Assembly: GCA_003278735.1 (NCBI GenBank)
Contig: QCDO01000012.1
Span: 1 to 58,097, forward strand
DNA: 58,097 nucleotides
From: Prochlorococcus sp. AG-355-J09
GTDB lineage: Bacteria > Cyanobacteriota > Cyanobacteriia > PCC-6307 > Cyanobiaceae
Direction: 5' to 3'
A program made the translations under genes and the position numbers. The notes under the pieces are model-generated. The model was not told where the DNA came from, ran no database searches, and was given only the letters and a program-made list of their open reading frames with translations. Numbering within the stretch: the first letter of the stretch is position 1; the number at the start of each line of letters is the position of its first letter. Positions 41,862 to 50,840 of this stretch are shown piece by piece.

Positions 41862-43211
41862 ATGAAATTTGTTGTTATAGATGATGATCCCACAGGCTCT
41901 CAAACTGTTCACGATTGCTTATTACTGCTTAAGTGGGACTGCTCAACTTTAGTCAAAGGATTTGAATCTAAATCTAATTTATTTTTTATTTTGGCTAACA
42001 CAAGGTCACTATCGGAAAATGATGCGAAATTAACAATAGAGGAAATTTGCAAAAATCTTAAAACTGTAATTACTTCTCAAGCCTATGAAGAAGAAATTAT
42101 TTTTATAAGTAGAGGAGACTCTACTCTTCGAGGACATAACTTTTTAGAGCCAATTGCTCTAAATAGTTGCTTAGGTCCTTTTGATGCTACTTTTCATATT
42201 CCAGCTTTCATAGAGGGTAAAAGATTAACAATTAATGGATCTCATTTTGTTGATAAAACTCCTATTAGTCAAACAATTTTTGCAACAGATAAAATTTTTG
42301 GATATGAGACAAGTAATGTCAAGAATCTTTTATTTAAGCAAAGTAAATCGCAAATAAATTTTGAAGATATTCAAAATCTTTTATTGTCAGATATCGAAAT
42401 TCTAAATGATGAAGAAAATAATATTGTTTTTAAAACACTAAAGAACTTGAAGAATAATAAACATGTAGTTGTAGATGTAGAAAATTATTCTCAACTAAAA
42501 AAATTTTCTTTAGTAATTAAAAAATTAATTAAACAAAAAAAATTCCTTTTTCGAACTGCAGCAAGTTTTATAAGTTCAATTTCTGAGAAAAAAAGTGTCT
42601 CTCAGAGTGAAATATTTTTCTCTAATTTAAGAATAAGAAATAAAGAAAAGAGTTTTCTTCCAGGACTGATAATTGTTGGGTCTTATGTAGAACTTTCAAC
42701 AATGCAATTGAATAATTTATTAGTGATAAGTAATTGCAATCCAGTTGAATTAGATGTTTTTGAATTTTTTAATATTACTTCATCAGATAATAATCAGAAG
42801 CGAAGGAATTTGTTTAAAAATAAATTTTTGAAAGAAATTAGATTTTCTTTTGAGAAAGGAAAAACTCCTGTTTTGTTTACTTCAAGAAAATTTATGTCTT
42901 TAGATGATTATGAACTATTTAATTTTTATAATTTACTTGCTTGTTTTATTGCTGAATTAGTCGCAGATTTAAAGTATGAAATAGGATATATGATTTCAAA
43001 AGGTGGAATAACAACAAATTTGATTCTTAGTAAAGGACTTAATGCAGATTATGTTTATCTTGAAGGACAGATTTTAACTGGCATTTCAGTGGTGACTTAC
43101 AATCTAAAAAATGGCGAAAAACTTCCAATTGTTACTCATCCTGGAAACATTGGTACTAAAGATTCACTGGTTAATATTTGGAAAGTTTTTGAAAATAAAA
43201 ATAATTTTTAA
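41862..43211 (+). CDS. Four-carbon acid sugar kinase family protein (DUF1537/OtnK-like)
   Basis: 449 residues. N-terminal domain: VVIDDDPTGSQTVHDCLLLL (conserved D-DPTG), FVISRGD-like FISRGDSTLRGHNFLEP, HIPAFIEGKRLTINGSHFVD. C-terminal nucleotide-binding domain: GLIIVGSYVELS, SKGGITTNLILSKG and VTHPGNIGTKDSLVNIW. This family phosphorylates D-threonate, D-erythronate, L-threonate and similar acids with ATP. Its usual partners (PdxA2-type dehydrogenase, class II aldolase) are not in the window. Ile replaces the usual Asp of GGDT in the C-terminal motif. Convergent with icd, gap 2 bases. Confidence 0.85.
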   Translation: MKFVVIDDDPTGSQTVHDCLLLLKWDCSTLVKGFESKSNLFFILANTRSLSENDAKLTIEEICKNLKTVITSQAYEEEIIFISRGDSTLRGHNFLEPIALNSCLGPFDATFHIPAFIEGKRLTINGSHFVDKTPISQTIFATDKIFGYETSNVKNLLFKQSKSQINFEDIQNLLLSDIEILNDEENNIVFKTLKNLKNNKHVVVDVENYSQLKKFSLVIKKLIKQKKFLFRTAASFISSISEKKSVSQSEIFFSNLRIRNKEKSFLPGLIIVGSYVELSTMQLNNLLVISNCNPVELDVFEFFNITSSDNNQKRRNLFKNKFLKEIRFSFEKGKTPVLFTSRKFMSLDDYELFNFYNLLACFIAELVADLKYEIGYMISKGGITTNLILSKGLNADYVYLEGQILTGISVVTYNLKNGEKLPIVTHPGNIGTKDSLVNIWKVFENKNNF

Positions 43212-43213
43212 AA

Positions 43214-44638
43214 TTAGAAATTTGAGATAATTTCTTCAGCAAAACTGCTGCAGGATAAGGGTTCTACTTTTGGTTCCATTAAGCGTGCTAGATCATAGGT
43301 GACTTTTTTTTGCTCTATTGCCTTACTTAAACCATTAGTAATTAAGTTAGCTGCCTCATTCCAACCAAAATATTCAAGCATCATTACACCACTAAGAATT
43401 ACCGAGCCTGGATTAATCTTATTTAAGCCTGCATGTTTTGGCGCAGTACCGTGCGTAGCTTCGAAAATTGCTGCATTATCTCCAATATTTGCACCAGGAG
43501 CCATACCTAGGCCACCAACGATTGCTGCAGCTGCATCAGAAACATAGTCTCCATTAAGATTTAAGGTTGCAAGAATTGAATATTCTTGAGGTCTAGTTTG
43601 AATTTGTTGAAATATACTATCAGCTATCCGATCATCAACAAGAATAAGTTGTTTCCATTTTCCATCTCCATGAGAATTTGATATTGATGCAATAACTTCT
43701 TTAATTTCTTCGCAAATGAATGCTTTTTTGTTATTTGTAAGCTTGTCAAAACCTGGTTCAATTTTTCGAGCATTATTTTCAATTGTAATTTCTGGATTTT
43801 TCTGAATATTATCTAAAATCCAGCTTTCTCTTTCTGTAATGCAATCTTCTCTAAATTCATTTACTGCTAATTCATATCCCCAATCTCTAAATGCACCTTC
43901 TGTATATTTCATAATATTCCCTTTATGTACAAGAGTCACATGCCTTTTATCTCCTGATAATCTTTTGGCATGTTCAATAGCTTTTCTAATATGCCTTTGG
44001 CTACCAGATTTACTCACCGGTTTTATTCCAATACCTGATCCGTCGGGTATGGATCTATTTTTTAAATTTTTACTTTTTGGTATGACAACTTTATTTAAGT
44101 GATTAATTAATTCAAGACAATTATTATCCTCCGCTTCCCATTCAATTCCCATGTAGATATCCTCAGTATTTTCTCTATAAACAATAACGTCTAAATTTTG
44201 GGGATTTTTGTGAGGGCTTGGAGTTCCTGAATAATATTTGCATGGTCTAACACAGCTATATAAATCAAATATTTGCCTTAATGCAACATTAAGAGATCTA
44301 ATACCTCCACCGATAGGAGTTGTTAAAGGACCTTTGATGGCTACACCAAAGTGTTTGATTGCTTCAATAGTATCTTGTGGGAGGTAGTTATATGTCCCAT
44401 AAAGTTCACAAGCTTCATCTCCTGCATAGACTTTAAACCAATTAATTTTTCTTTCATCTCTATAACTTTTTTTAATAGCTGAATCAAGAACGATTTGAGT
44501 TGCAGGCCAAATATCAACTCCAGTACCATCACCTCTAATAAATGGGACAATTGGATTATTAGGAACATTAGGTTTGCCTTGATTAAAAGTTATTATCTCG
44601 CCTTCATTAGGTAAAGTTAATTTTTCAAATTTTGGCAT
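43214..44638 (-). CDS. icd: Isocitrate dehydrogenase (NADP+)
   Basis: Makes 2-oxoglutarate, the carbon skeleton for ammonia assimilation. 474 residues: the substrate loop GGIRSLNVALRQIFDLYSCVRP, phospho/adenine motif VYRENTEDIYMGIEWEAE, and the metal-binding NGDYVSDAAAAIVGGLGMAPGANIGD are all present, plus FEATHGTAPKHAG. It carries the insert typical of cyanobacterial NADP enzymes (about 285-320). Start divergent from the unknown gene at 44850 over 211 bases. Confidence 0.96.
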   Translation of the reverse strand: MPKFEKLTLPNEGEIITFNQGKPNVPNNPIVPFIRGDGTGVDIWPATQIVLDSAIKKSYRDERKINWFKVYAGDEACELYGTYNYLPQDTIEAIKHFGVAIKGPLTTPIGGGIRSLNVALRQIFDLYSCVRPCKYYSGTPSPHKNPQNLDVIVYRENTEDIYMGIEWEAEDNNCLELINHLNKVVIPKSKNLKNRSIPDGSGIGIKPVSKSGSQRHIRKAIEHAKRLSGDKRHVTLVHKGNIMKYTEGAFRDWGYELAVNEFREDCITERESWILDNIQKNPEITIENNARKIEPGFDKLTNNKKAFICEEIKEVIASISNSHGDGKWKQLILVDDRIADSIFQQIQTRPQEYSILATLNLNGDYVSDAAAAIVGGLGMAPGANIGDNAAIFEATHGTAPKHAGLNKINPGSVILSGVMMLEYFGWNEAANLITNGLSKAIEQKKVTYDLARLMEPKVEPLSCSSFAEEIISNF

Positions 44639-44659
44639 AGCATTGAATTAATAAAAGAT

Positions 44660-44699
44660 AACTCATTGAAGTTCCTCGTATTGTAATTTGTAATGAGTT
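44660..44699. repeat. Inverted repeat in the icd leader region
   Basis: AACTCATT (44660-44667) and AATGAGTT (44692-44699) are exact reverse complements, 32 bases apart start to start (about three helix turns), just upstream of the icd ATG. That spacing suits two half sites of a dimeric regulator such as NtcA-type control would use, but the sequence does not match the NtcA consensus GTA-N8-TAC. The rest of the 211-base gap shows only a possible 11-codon upstream ORF. Confidence 0.3.
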
Positions 44700-44849
44700 G
44701 TTTTCTTTAAAACCTAGAAATTTATTATTCAAATGTGAATAGAGAATAGTTTATTGATCAGCGTTTCCACATCTTTATTAAAAGAAAAAGAAGTTAATAA
44801 GCAAGTTTAAGCAAATTATGTCATTTTCAAAAAAAATACTCAGCTACTT

Positions 44850-45281
44850 ATGAATGCGAGTTCAAATGTAAGTAATATTGAAATAGCTAATAAAATTGCT
44901 TCCACTGCAGCTTTGTTTAGGAAATATTTTCCAGATGCAAGCGTAAACTTTAGTCCCTGGGACAATTCAAATAATGAATCCATGCAAGATACTATTGATT
45001 TTGCGTTTCATTTCCCTGGTTGGAGTCCTCTTATTGAATGTAGAGCAATACTTTTACAATTAAGAATTGAAAATGATAAAAATGGAAGAGTTCCGAAATT
45101 GTTGGGAATAATAATGCGAGGTATGATTGTTCCCTCCGAGAGATGGAGAGTGGCTACCATCGGTGATTGGGAGATGACTGGTACTCATTTACCGCAAAAG
45201 GAACAAAAAGAAAACCTTTTTTTGGTTTGTAAAGAACTTTATAAGCTATTCTCTAAAACATCCGCTGGTAACAAAAATTAG
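44850..45281 (+). CDS. Hypothetical protein, unknown function
   Basis: 143 residues, soluble, mixed alpha/beta: IEIANKIASTAALFRKYFPDASVNFSPWDN, FHFPGWSPLIECRAILLQLRI, GIIMRGMIVPSERWRVATIGDWEMTGTHLPQKEQKENLF. No known family recognised; the Trp- and Pro-rich centre suggests a conserved fold rather than a chance frame. It is 57 bases before ho1 on the same strand, so a link with bilin metabolism is possible but not shown. Confidence 0.75.
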   Translation: MNASSNVSNIEIANKIASTAALFRKYFPDASVNFSPWDNSNNESMQDTIDFAFHFPGWSPLIECRAILLQLRIENDKNGRVPKLLGIIMRGMIVPSERWRVATIGDWEMTGTHLPQKEQKENLFLVCKELYKLFSKTSAGNKN

Positions 45282-45338
45282 CTGTTTTATGTATTTTCCT
45301 TGTAGATTAAATACACTTACAAAAATAATTCAAAATAT

Positions 45339-46049
45339 ATGGCAGTTGCTCTTGCAGGACAATTAAGAGAAGGGACAAAAAAATCCCATACTATGGCAGA
45401 AAATACTGGCTTTGTGGCTTGTTTTTTAAAAGGAGTTGTTGAAAAAAAGTCTTATAGAAAATTAATTAGTGATTTATATTTTGTTTATGAAGCTATGGAA
45501 GAAGAAATTGAAAGACTGGTCAATGAGGAACATCCCGTAATAAAACCTATAGGTTTTAAATCATTATTCAGGAAAGATACTCTTATGAATGATCTTAAAT
45601 TTTATTTTGGTGAAAACTGGAAGAATGAAATTAATATTTCTCATTCAGCAAAAGAATATGTTGAAAGAATTCGAGAGGTCGCTCAAAATTCACCAGAGCT
45701 CTTAGTTGGTCACCACTATACTCGCTATATAGGAGATTTATCTGGGGGGCAAATCTTGAAAAGGATCGCTAAAAAAGCATTAAATTTGCAGGGAAATGAT
45801 GGTTTAAATTTTTATGAATTTGAATTAATTGCTGATGAAAAGAAATTCAAGGAAGAATATTCCCTAACTTTGAATCAACTTCCAATAAATCAAAAGACAG
45901 CTGATCAAATTATTGATGAAGCTAATCAAGCTTTTACTTACAATATGAAAATGTTTAAGGAGCTTGAAGGTAACTTGATTGCTGTTTTAGGCAAGATCGT
46001 ATTTAATTATATTACAAAAAAAGTTAGGAAAGGAAGTACCGAAACCTAA
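45339..46049 (+). CDS. ho1: Heme oxygenase (ferredoxin-dependent)
   Basis: Opens heme to biliverdin IX-alpha, CO and Fe2+. 236 residues, all helical. Proximal His is H17 in [15 protein letters not shown]; the distal helix has [26 protein letters not shown] with the flexible glycines. It precedes pebA by 5 bases and provides its substrate, so the run ho1-pebA-pebB converts heme to phycoerythrobilin. Confidence 0.96.
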   Translation: MAVALAGQLREGTKKSHTMAENTGFVACFLKGVVEKKSYRKLISDLYFVYEAMEEEIERLVNEEHPVIKPIGFKSLFRKDTLMNDLKFYFGENWKNEINISHSAKEYVERIREVAQNSPELLVGHHYTRYIGDLSGGQILKRIAKKALNLQGNDGLNFYEFELIADEKKFKEEYSLTLNQLPINQKTADQIIDEANQAFTYNMKMFKELEGNLIAVLGKIVFNYITKKVRKGSTET

Positions 46050-46054
46050 TATTT

Positions 46055-46765
46055 ATGTTTGACTCATTAGTTGACTTCCTTAAAACCAATATTGATGAAT
46101 TAAATGGACATGAAGTACAAATATCTAGTGAATTCAAAGAACATCAAAATGAAGACTCAAAATATATTATTAAAAATTGGCTTTTTTCATCTCCCGAATA
46201 TAGAAAGTGGCGAATAACAAGATTAGATGGTGGCAAAAAACTGCAAGTGTTCAATACGGTCGCATATCCTAATTTTGGTAGTGAATTGCCTATTTTAGGA
46301 GCTGATATTTTATGGTTTGGAACTTCTCAAAAGTTATTAGCAATACTTGATTATCAACCTTTAATTCAAGAAAACAAATATCTTGAAAAATATTGTTCAA
46401 GTTTAGGTAGTATTAAGAAAAAATATTCTTCATTTGATAATAATAAAATGAAGAATATATATGATTCAAAAAAGTATTTTTCTCCATGGGTGATTATATG
46501 TAGAGGAAATAAATTAAATCTTGATAGAGATTTAAATAATATATTCCATTCATTTGTAAATAATTATTTGAACATTTATAAATCGAATCCTGTTAATCAA
46601 TTTTTAAATGCAGAAGAAATAAAGATTAATCAAATTAAATATGATAAGTACAGTTTTGAAAAAGACCCTGCAGATAAATTGTTTAAATCTTTTTTTGGAG
46701 AAAAATGGACAAAAAAATTTATCAATAAATTTTTATTTACATTAAATAATGAGATTATTCATTGA
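46055..46765 (+). CDS. pebA: 15,16-dihydrobiliverdin:ferredoxin oxidoreductase
   Basis: First of two two-electron steps from biliverdin to phycoerythrobilin. 236 residues of the ferredoxin-dependent bilin reductase fold. The catalytic Asp expected in the family is D84 in [18 protein letters not shown] follows at 97. [13 protein letters not shown] and [15 protein letters not shown] are further family blocks. Its TGA is followed directly by the pebB ATG in the same frame. Assigned PebA rather than PebB by order in the operon and by the LGADILWFG block. Confidence 0.93.
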   Translation: MFDSLVDFLKTNIDELNGHEVQISSEFKEHQNEDSKYIIKNWLFSSPEYRKWRITRLDGGKKLQVFNTVAYPNFGSELPILGADILWFGTSQKLLAILDYQPLIQENKYLEKYCSSLGSIKKKYSSFDNNKMKNIYDSKKYFSPWVIICRGNKLNLDRDLNNIFHSFVNNYLNIYKSNPVNQFLNAEEIKINQIKYDKYSFEKDPADKLFKSFFGEKWTKKFINKFLFTLNNEIIH

Positions 46766-47527
46766 ATGTTAATACAAGATACTATTTTTTATAGGCCAGA
46801 TTGGAGATGGCATAATTTTTTAAAATATTTAACAAATAATTTAAGTAAATATAACTGTTTAGAAAAAACAATACCCTCGGAATATTCTTATAAAGATTCA
46901 ACTTATGGTTCAAAAAAATCAAAAAAAAATGTGAATCTATCTACTTGGGGTGTAACGCATAAAAAAAGAATTCAATTCGCAAGGGCAGTTTGTATAAATA
47001 GTCCAAATTATTCTGTTTTAAATTTTTTAATTATTCCTAATACTATTTATAACGTCCCATTTTTTGGTGTAGATTTTGTTTCTCTACCTAATAGTTATTT
47101 ACTAGTGTTAGATTTTCAGCCTTCATTAAAAATACAAAATCAATACAACAATGATTTATTAGAAAAACTTATAAAACTCAAAAATCATTGTCATTCATCA
47201 CTCCCATTAGCTGAAAAAATGTCTGCTGATGTAGCTAAATTTTTTTCTCCAGGAGTAATATGGTCAAAATTACCAAAAGAAGAAAGAAGTGATTTTTTAA
47301 TTACCAATCAGCTTTATAATTCATTTAAGGAATATCTTGATTTGTATTTAGAAATTCTTTTCGAAAGTAAAGAAGTCAATGTTGAAATGCAAAAAGAATT
47401 AGTAAACGGTCAAAATAATTATTTGAATTATAGAAAAGAAAACGATCCAGCAAGGCCAATGTTGTCGAGTTTGTTTGGTAAACAATTTACTGAATCTTTA
47501 ATTGAAGAAGTTTTATTTGCTACTTAA
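46766..47527 (+). CDS. pebB: Phycoerythrobilin:ferredoxin oxidoreductase
   Basis: Second reduction, 15,16-dihydrobiliverdin to 3Z-phycoerythrobilin. 253 residues: [43 protein letters not shown] (acidic D103 and D116), [28 protein letters not shown] and [15 protein letters not shown]. These match PebB. It starts at the base after the pebA stop. The product has little obvious use if the cell has only trace phycoerythrin, as in high-light Prochlorococcus. Confidence 0.94.
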   Translation: MLIQDTIFYRPDWRWHNFLKYLTNNLSKYNCLEKTIPSEYSYKDSTYGSKKSKKNVNLSTWGVTHKKRIQFARAVCINSPNYSVLNFLIIPNTIYNVPFFGVDFVSLPNSYLLVLDFQPSLKIQNQYNNDLLEKLIKLKNHCHSSLPLAEKMSADVAKFFSPGVIWSKLPKEERSDFLITNQLYNSFKEYLDLYLEILFESKEVNVEMQKELVNGQNNYLNYRKENDPARPMLSSLFGKQFTESLIEEVLFAT

Positions 47528-47558
47528 AAGTCTTATAATTATTGGAATTTGAAATCAT

Positions 47559-48032
47559 ATGAATAAAATTTCTGTTCTCTTTGTATGTTTGGGAAATATT
47601 TGTAGGTCTCCTGCAGCAGAAGCTATCTTTTTAAGTTTACTTGAAAAGAAGGGATTAACCGATGGCTTTATTGTAGATTCTGCTGGAACTGGGAGTTGGC
47701 ATATTGGGAAAAAAGCTGACTCTAGGATGAGAATTGCGGCAGAAAGAAGAGATATAAATATCTTAAGCAGGGCTCGTCAAATTACTAGCAAAGATTTTGA
47801 CCAATTTAACTATATTCTTGCGATGGACGATTCAAATTTTAGAAATATTCAAGATCTTAAAAATAGAACAGTTTCAACTGGTTTTGCATCAATAAAAAGA
47901 ATACAAGATTTTAGATCAGTTTTTAATGAACAAGAAGTTCCTGACCCATATTTTGGAGGGGATGAGGGATTCGATTATGTCCTTGATATTTTAGAAGACT
48001 CTGTAAACGGTTTTTTGGAAAGTATTTCTTGA
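47559..48032 (+). CDS. Low-molecular-weight protein tyrosine phosphatase
   Basis: 157 residues. The P-loop VLFVCLGNICRSPAAEA holds the nucleophile C10 and R16 (CX5R). The general acid is D129 in EVPDPYFGG. The 31-base gap after pebB makes co-transcription possible. In bacteria such enzymes act on tyrosine kinases of polysaccharide export or, sometimes, on arsenate; an arsenate role is not suggested by context. Confidence 0.93.
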   Translation: MNKISVLFVCLGNICRSPAAEAIFLSLLEKKGLTDGFIVDSAGTGSWHIGKKADSRMRIAAERRDINILSRARQITSKDFDQFNYILAMDDSNFRNIQDLKNRTVSTGFASIKRIQDFRSVFNEQEVPDPYFGGDEGFDYVLDILEDSVNGFLESIS

Positions 48033-48034
48033 AT

Positions 48035-49567
48035 TTATTTGATCTCAGTCTCTTTAGGAATTTTGTCATTATAAAGTTCAATAATTTTATCCACTACCTC
48101 ATTAATTGTATATCCGTCCGTAATAATTTCTATTGCGTCATTCGCTTTTATTAGAGGTGAAATTTCCCTATTGGAATCTTCAAAATCTCTCTTCTTTATA
48201 AGTTCTTTTAATGTATGAAGGTCTATTTCTTGTGAGTCTTTACTATTTTTATCAGATTTTCTTCTTTTTGCTCTTTCATCGATGCTAGCAGTTAAAAATA
48301 TTTTAAGTTCTGCATGAGGAAAAACAGTAGTTCCTATATCTCTTCCCTCTGCTACAAGTCCGCCTGATTCTCCAATTTTTCTTTGTTCTTCTACTAAGAA
48401 TTTTCTTACTTCTTTTATTGAGGAAATTTTAGAAACGATGGAACTTATCTTTTGCGACCTAATTTCTTCAGTAACACAGTAGTTATTAATATAAACATCC
48501 TGATCTGAATTTGTATTCGACTTAAAAACTATAGATATATCTTTAAGAATATTCTGTAATTTTTTTTCTTTTTTATAGTCAATCATTTCTTTCATAATAA
48601 GCCAACTCAATGCCCTATACATTGCGCCAGTATCTAAATATAAAAGTTTAAGTTTCTTCGCTATTGACTTTGTTACAGTACTTTTACCTGAACCTGCTGG
48701 ACCATCAATTGCAATAATCGGCCTTCTTTTCATTAGAAAAACGTGATCAATTAATCTTGTCTCTCCACATCTTATCGCACCAGCCAATAACGAAATATTA
48801 TCCTCAAGTCTTGCTTTTTGGAGTGTTTGAGGGTGTAAATGTTCTAAATATTCAATTGAAATTTTTTTTGCTGATAGCTTCTTAATTATTTGTTTTAAGT
48901 TGATCTTTTTACTTTGTTGAAAATTTTTTTTTGCTTCTAATAACTCACTTGAAAAAAACTTAATCAATTTTCTTTCGTTTTTTGATAAATGTACATTACG
49001 TGAACTTAGAGGAATTCCATCAAAATCTCTTTGTGTAGGTATGGATTTAATAGCAACATTTAATTTCTTTCTAAGGACAAGATTTTTTAAAATTAAAAGT
49101 TGTTGCCAATCTTTTTCTCCTAAGTAAAGATTTTTTGGCTTGATGAGATTAAGTAATCTATAAACTACAGTACAAACGCCATCAAAATGTCCAATTCGAT
49201 TTAATCCACATAATGCAGAAGATAATTCTTTTGAAGCTTTTAGGAATTTAATATTTTTATTGTTCGGTGGATATATATCGTCATTACTTGGGATGAAGAT
49301 AGCATCTGCGCCATTTGAAAAGGAGATTTTTATATCATTATCAATTGTTTTAGGGTAATTCTCTAAATCTAACTTGTTATCAAATTGAAGTGGATTAATA
49401 AAAATACTTACTAAATTAACATTAGAATTGTCATTTTTTGCTGTTGAAATTAGTTTCATATGACCATCATGAAGATTACCCATTGTTGGAATAAAGTTAA
49501 TTTCACTATTTATATTTCTCCTCCAATTTTCTATCTCTTCAGTTTTCCTTAAGATTACTTTCTTCAC
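48035..49567 (-). CDS. panC/cmk: Bifunctional pantoate-beta-alanine ligase/cytidylate kinase
   Basis: 510 residues, fusion of two enzymes. Residues 1-~278 are pantothenate synthetase: PTMGNLHDGHMKLI at 27-40 (HIGH-like), FINPLQFDNKLDLENYP, RIGHFDGVCTVVYRLLNLIKP, GEKDWQQL. Residues ~283-510 are CMP kinase: GPAGSGKST P-loop at 289-297, LYLDTGAMYRALSW, GLVAEGRDIGTTVFPHAELKIFLTAS. The fusion is common in cyanobacteria. Divergent from purM across 98 bases. Confidence 0.95.
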   Translation of the reverse strand: MKKVILRKTEEIENWRRNINSEINFIPTMGNLHDGHMKLISTAKNDNSNVNLVSIFINPLQFDNKLDLENYPKTIDNDIKISFSNGADAIFIPSNDDIYPPNNKNIKFLKASKELSSALCGLNRIGHFDGVCTVVYRLLNLIKPKNLYLGEKDWQQLLILKNLVLRKKLNVAIKSIPTQRDFDGIPLSSRNVHLSKNERKLIKFFSSELLEAKKNFQQSKKINLKQIIKKLSAKKISIEYLEHLHPQTLQKARLEDNISLLAGAIRCGETRLIDHVFLMKRRPIIAIDGPAGSGKSTVTKSIAKKLKLLYLDTGAMYRALSWLIMKEMIDYKKEKKLQNILKDISIVFKSNTNSDQDVYINNYCVTEEIRSQKISSIVSKISSIKEVRKFLVEEQRKIGESGGLVAEGRDIGTTVFPHAELKIFLTASIDERAKRRKSDKNSKDSQEIDLHTLKELIKKRDFEDSNREISPLIKANDAIEIITDGYTINEVVDKIIELYNDKIPKETEIK

Positions 49568-49665
49568 TTTGTTTTTAAAAAATAAATCTATTTGATAAAT
49601 AATTACTGGACAAAAGCAATCTTAGGAGGAATATCTATATAGGGAAAGTCTATCATTTTTATTTC

Positions 49666-50709
49666 ATGGATTACAAAACATCAGGTGTTGATATAGAAAC
49701 TGGGCGAGAATTTGTTTCCGAAATTAAACAGGCAGTTGAAGGAACTCATACATCTAATGTGATTGAGGGTATTGGCGGGTTCGGAGGTTTGTTTAGAATT
49801 CCTATCGATAGTTTTAAAAAACCAGTTCTTGTTTCAGGGACTGATGGTGTTGGAACAAAATTAGAATTAGCTCAAAGTAAAAACTTTCACTTTGAGGTTG
49901 GTATTGATTTAGTTGCTATGTGTATGAACGATATCATCACTAGTGGTGCAAAACCTTTATTTTTTCTAGATTATATTGCTACCGGTAAGCTTGATAAGAA
50001 ACAATTATTGAGGGTCGTTCAGGGAATTTCACATGGATGCGGAGAAAATAATTGTTCATTACTCGGTGGAGAAACTGCTGAAATGCCTGGATTTTATTCA
50101 AAAAATAAGTATGATCTTGCAGGATTTTGTGTTGGAATAGTTGATGAGGATAAGCTTATTAATGGTACAAAAGTCTCTGAAAATGACTTAATAATTGCTT
50201 TAAAAAGTAATGGAGTTCATAGTAACGGCTTTAGCTTAGTAAGAAAAATTATTCAAAACAATAAACAAATAGATAAAGAATTTGAAAAAGTTTCTCACTT
50301 AAATTTTTATGATGAGTTATTGAAACCTACAAAAATTTACAATAATGTAATTAACCAAATGTTATCTGAAGATATAGAAATTAAAGCAATGTCTCATATA
50401 ACTGGAGGAGGAATTCCAGAAAATTTACCAAGATGTATTCCTTCTGATTTTATTCCTTATATCAATACCAATTCTTGGCAAATACCTATTTTATTTAAAT
50501 TCCTTAAAGACAAAGGATCTATTCCTGAAAAAGATTTTTGGAATACTTTCAATCTTGGAGTGGGATTTTGTTTAATTATTGATAAGCAATTTAAGGACGC
50601 GATATTAAGTATCTGTAAAGATTATGATATAGATAGTTGGGAAATTGGAAAGATAGTTCGAAAAAATGATTCAACAATTAGTAAATTTTTACCAGGAATT
50701 TTAACTTAA
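49666..50709 (+). CDS. purM: Phosphoribosylformylglycinamidine cyclo-ligase (AIR synthetase)
   Basis: Fifth step of purine synthesis; closes the imidazole ring with ATP. 347 residues: IGGFGGLFRIP, SGTDGVGTKLELAQ, GIDLVAMCMNDIITSGAKPLFFLDYIATG, CSLLGGETAEMPGFY, and SHITGGGIPENLPR, all typical of PurM. The AIR it makes is also the precursor of the ThiC reaction. Confidence 0.96.
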   Translation: MDYKTSGVDIETGREFVSEIKQAVEGTHTSNVIEGIGGFGGLFRIPIDSFKKPVLVSGTDGVGTKLELAQSKNFHFEVGIDLVAMCMNDIITSGAKPLFFLDYIATGKLDKKQLLRVVQGISHGCGENNCSLLGGETAEMPGFYSKNKYDLAGFCVGIVDEDKLINGTKVSENDLIIALKSNGVHSNGFSLVRKIIQNNKQIDKEFEKVSHLNFYDELLKPTKIYNNVINQMLSEDIEIKAMSHITGGGIPENLPRCIPSDFIPYINTNSWQIPILFKFLKDKGSIPEKDFWNTFNLGVGFCLIIDKQFKDAILSICKDYDIDSWEIGKIVRKNDSTISKFLPGILT

Positions 50710-50778
50710 ATTTTTTTATCTTTTTTAAATGAGTTTAAAAAATTATTTTTTATACCCAAATGAAAAAGTTAGGTGTAA

Positions 50779-50784
50779 TATAAT
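50779..50784 (+). promoter_or_regulatory. Candidate -10 box for the gene at 50841
   Basis: Exact TATAAT with TGTAA just upstream, 56 bases before the ATG at 50841, in a 131-base gap after purM. Confidence 0.4.
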
Positions 50785-50840
50785 AAAATTACCGCCGAAT
50801 TATATCGGAAGTTTAAGTATTAAGATTTAACCTCTATTCA

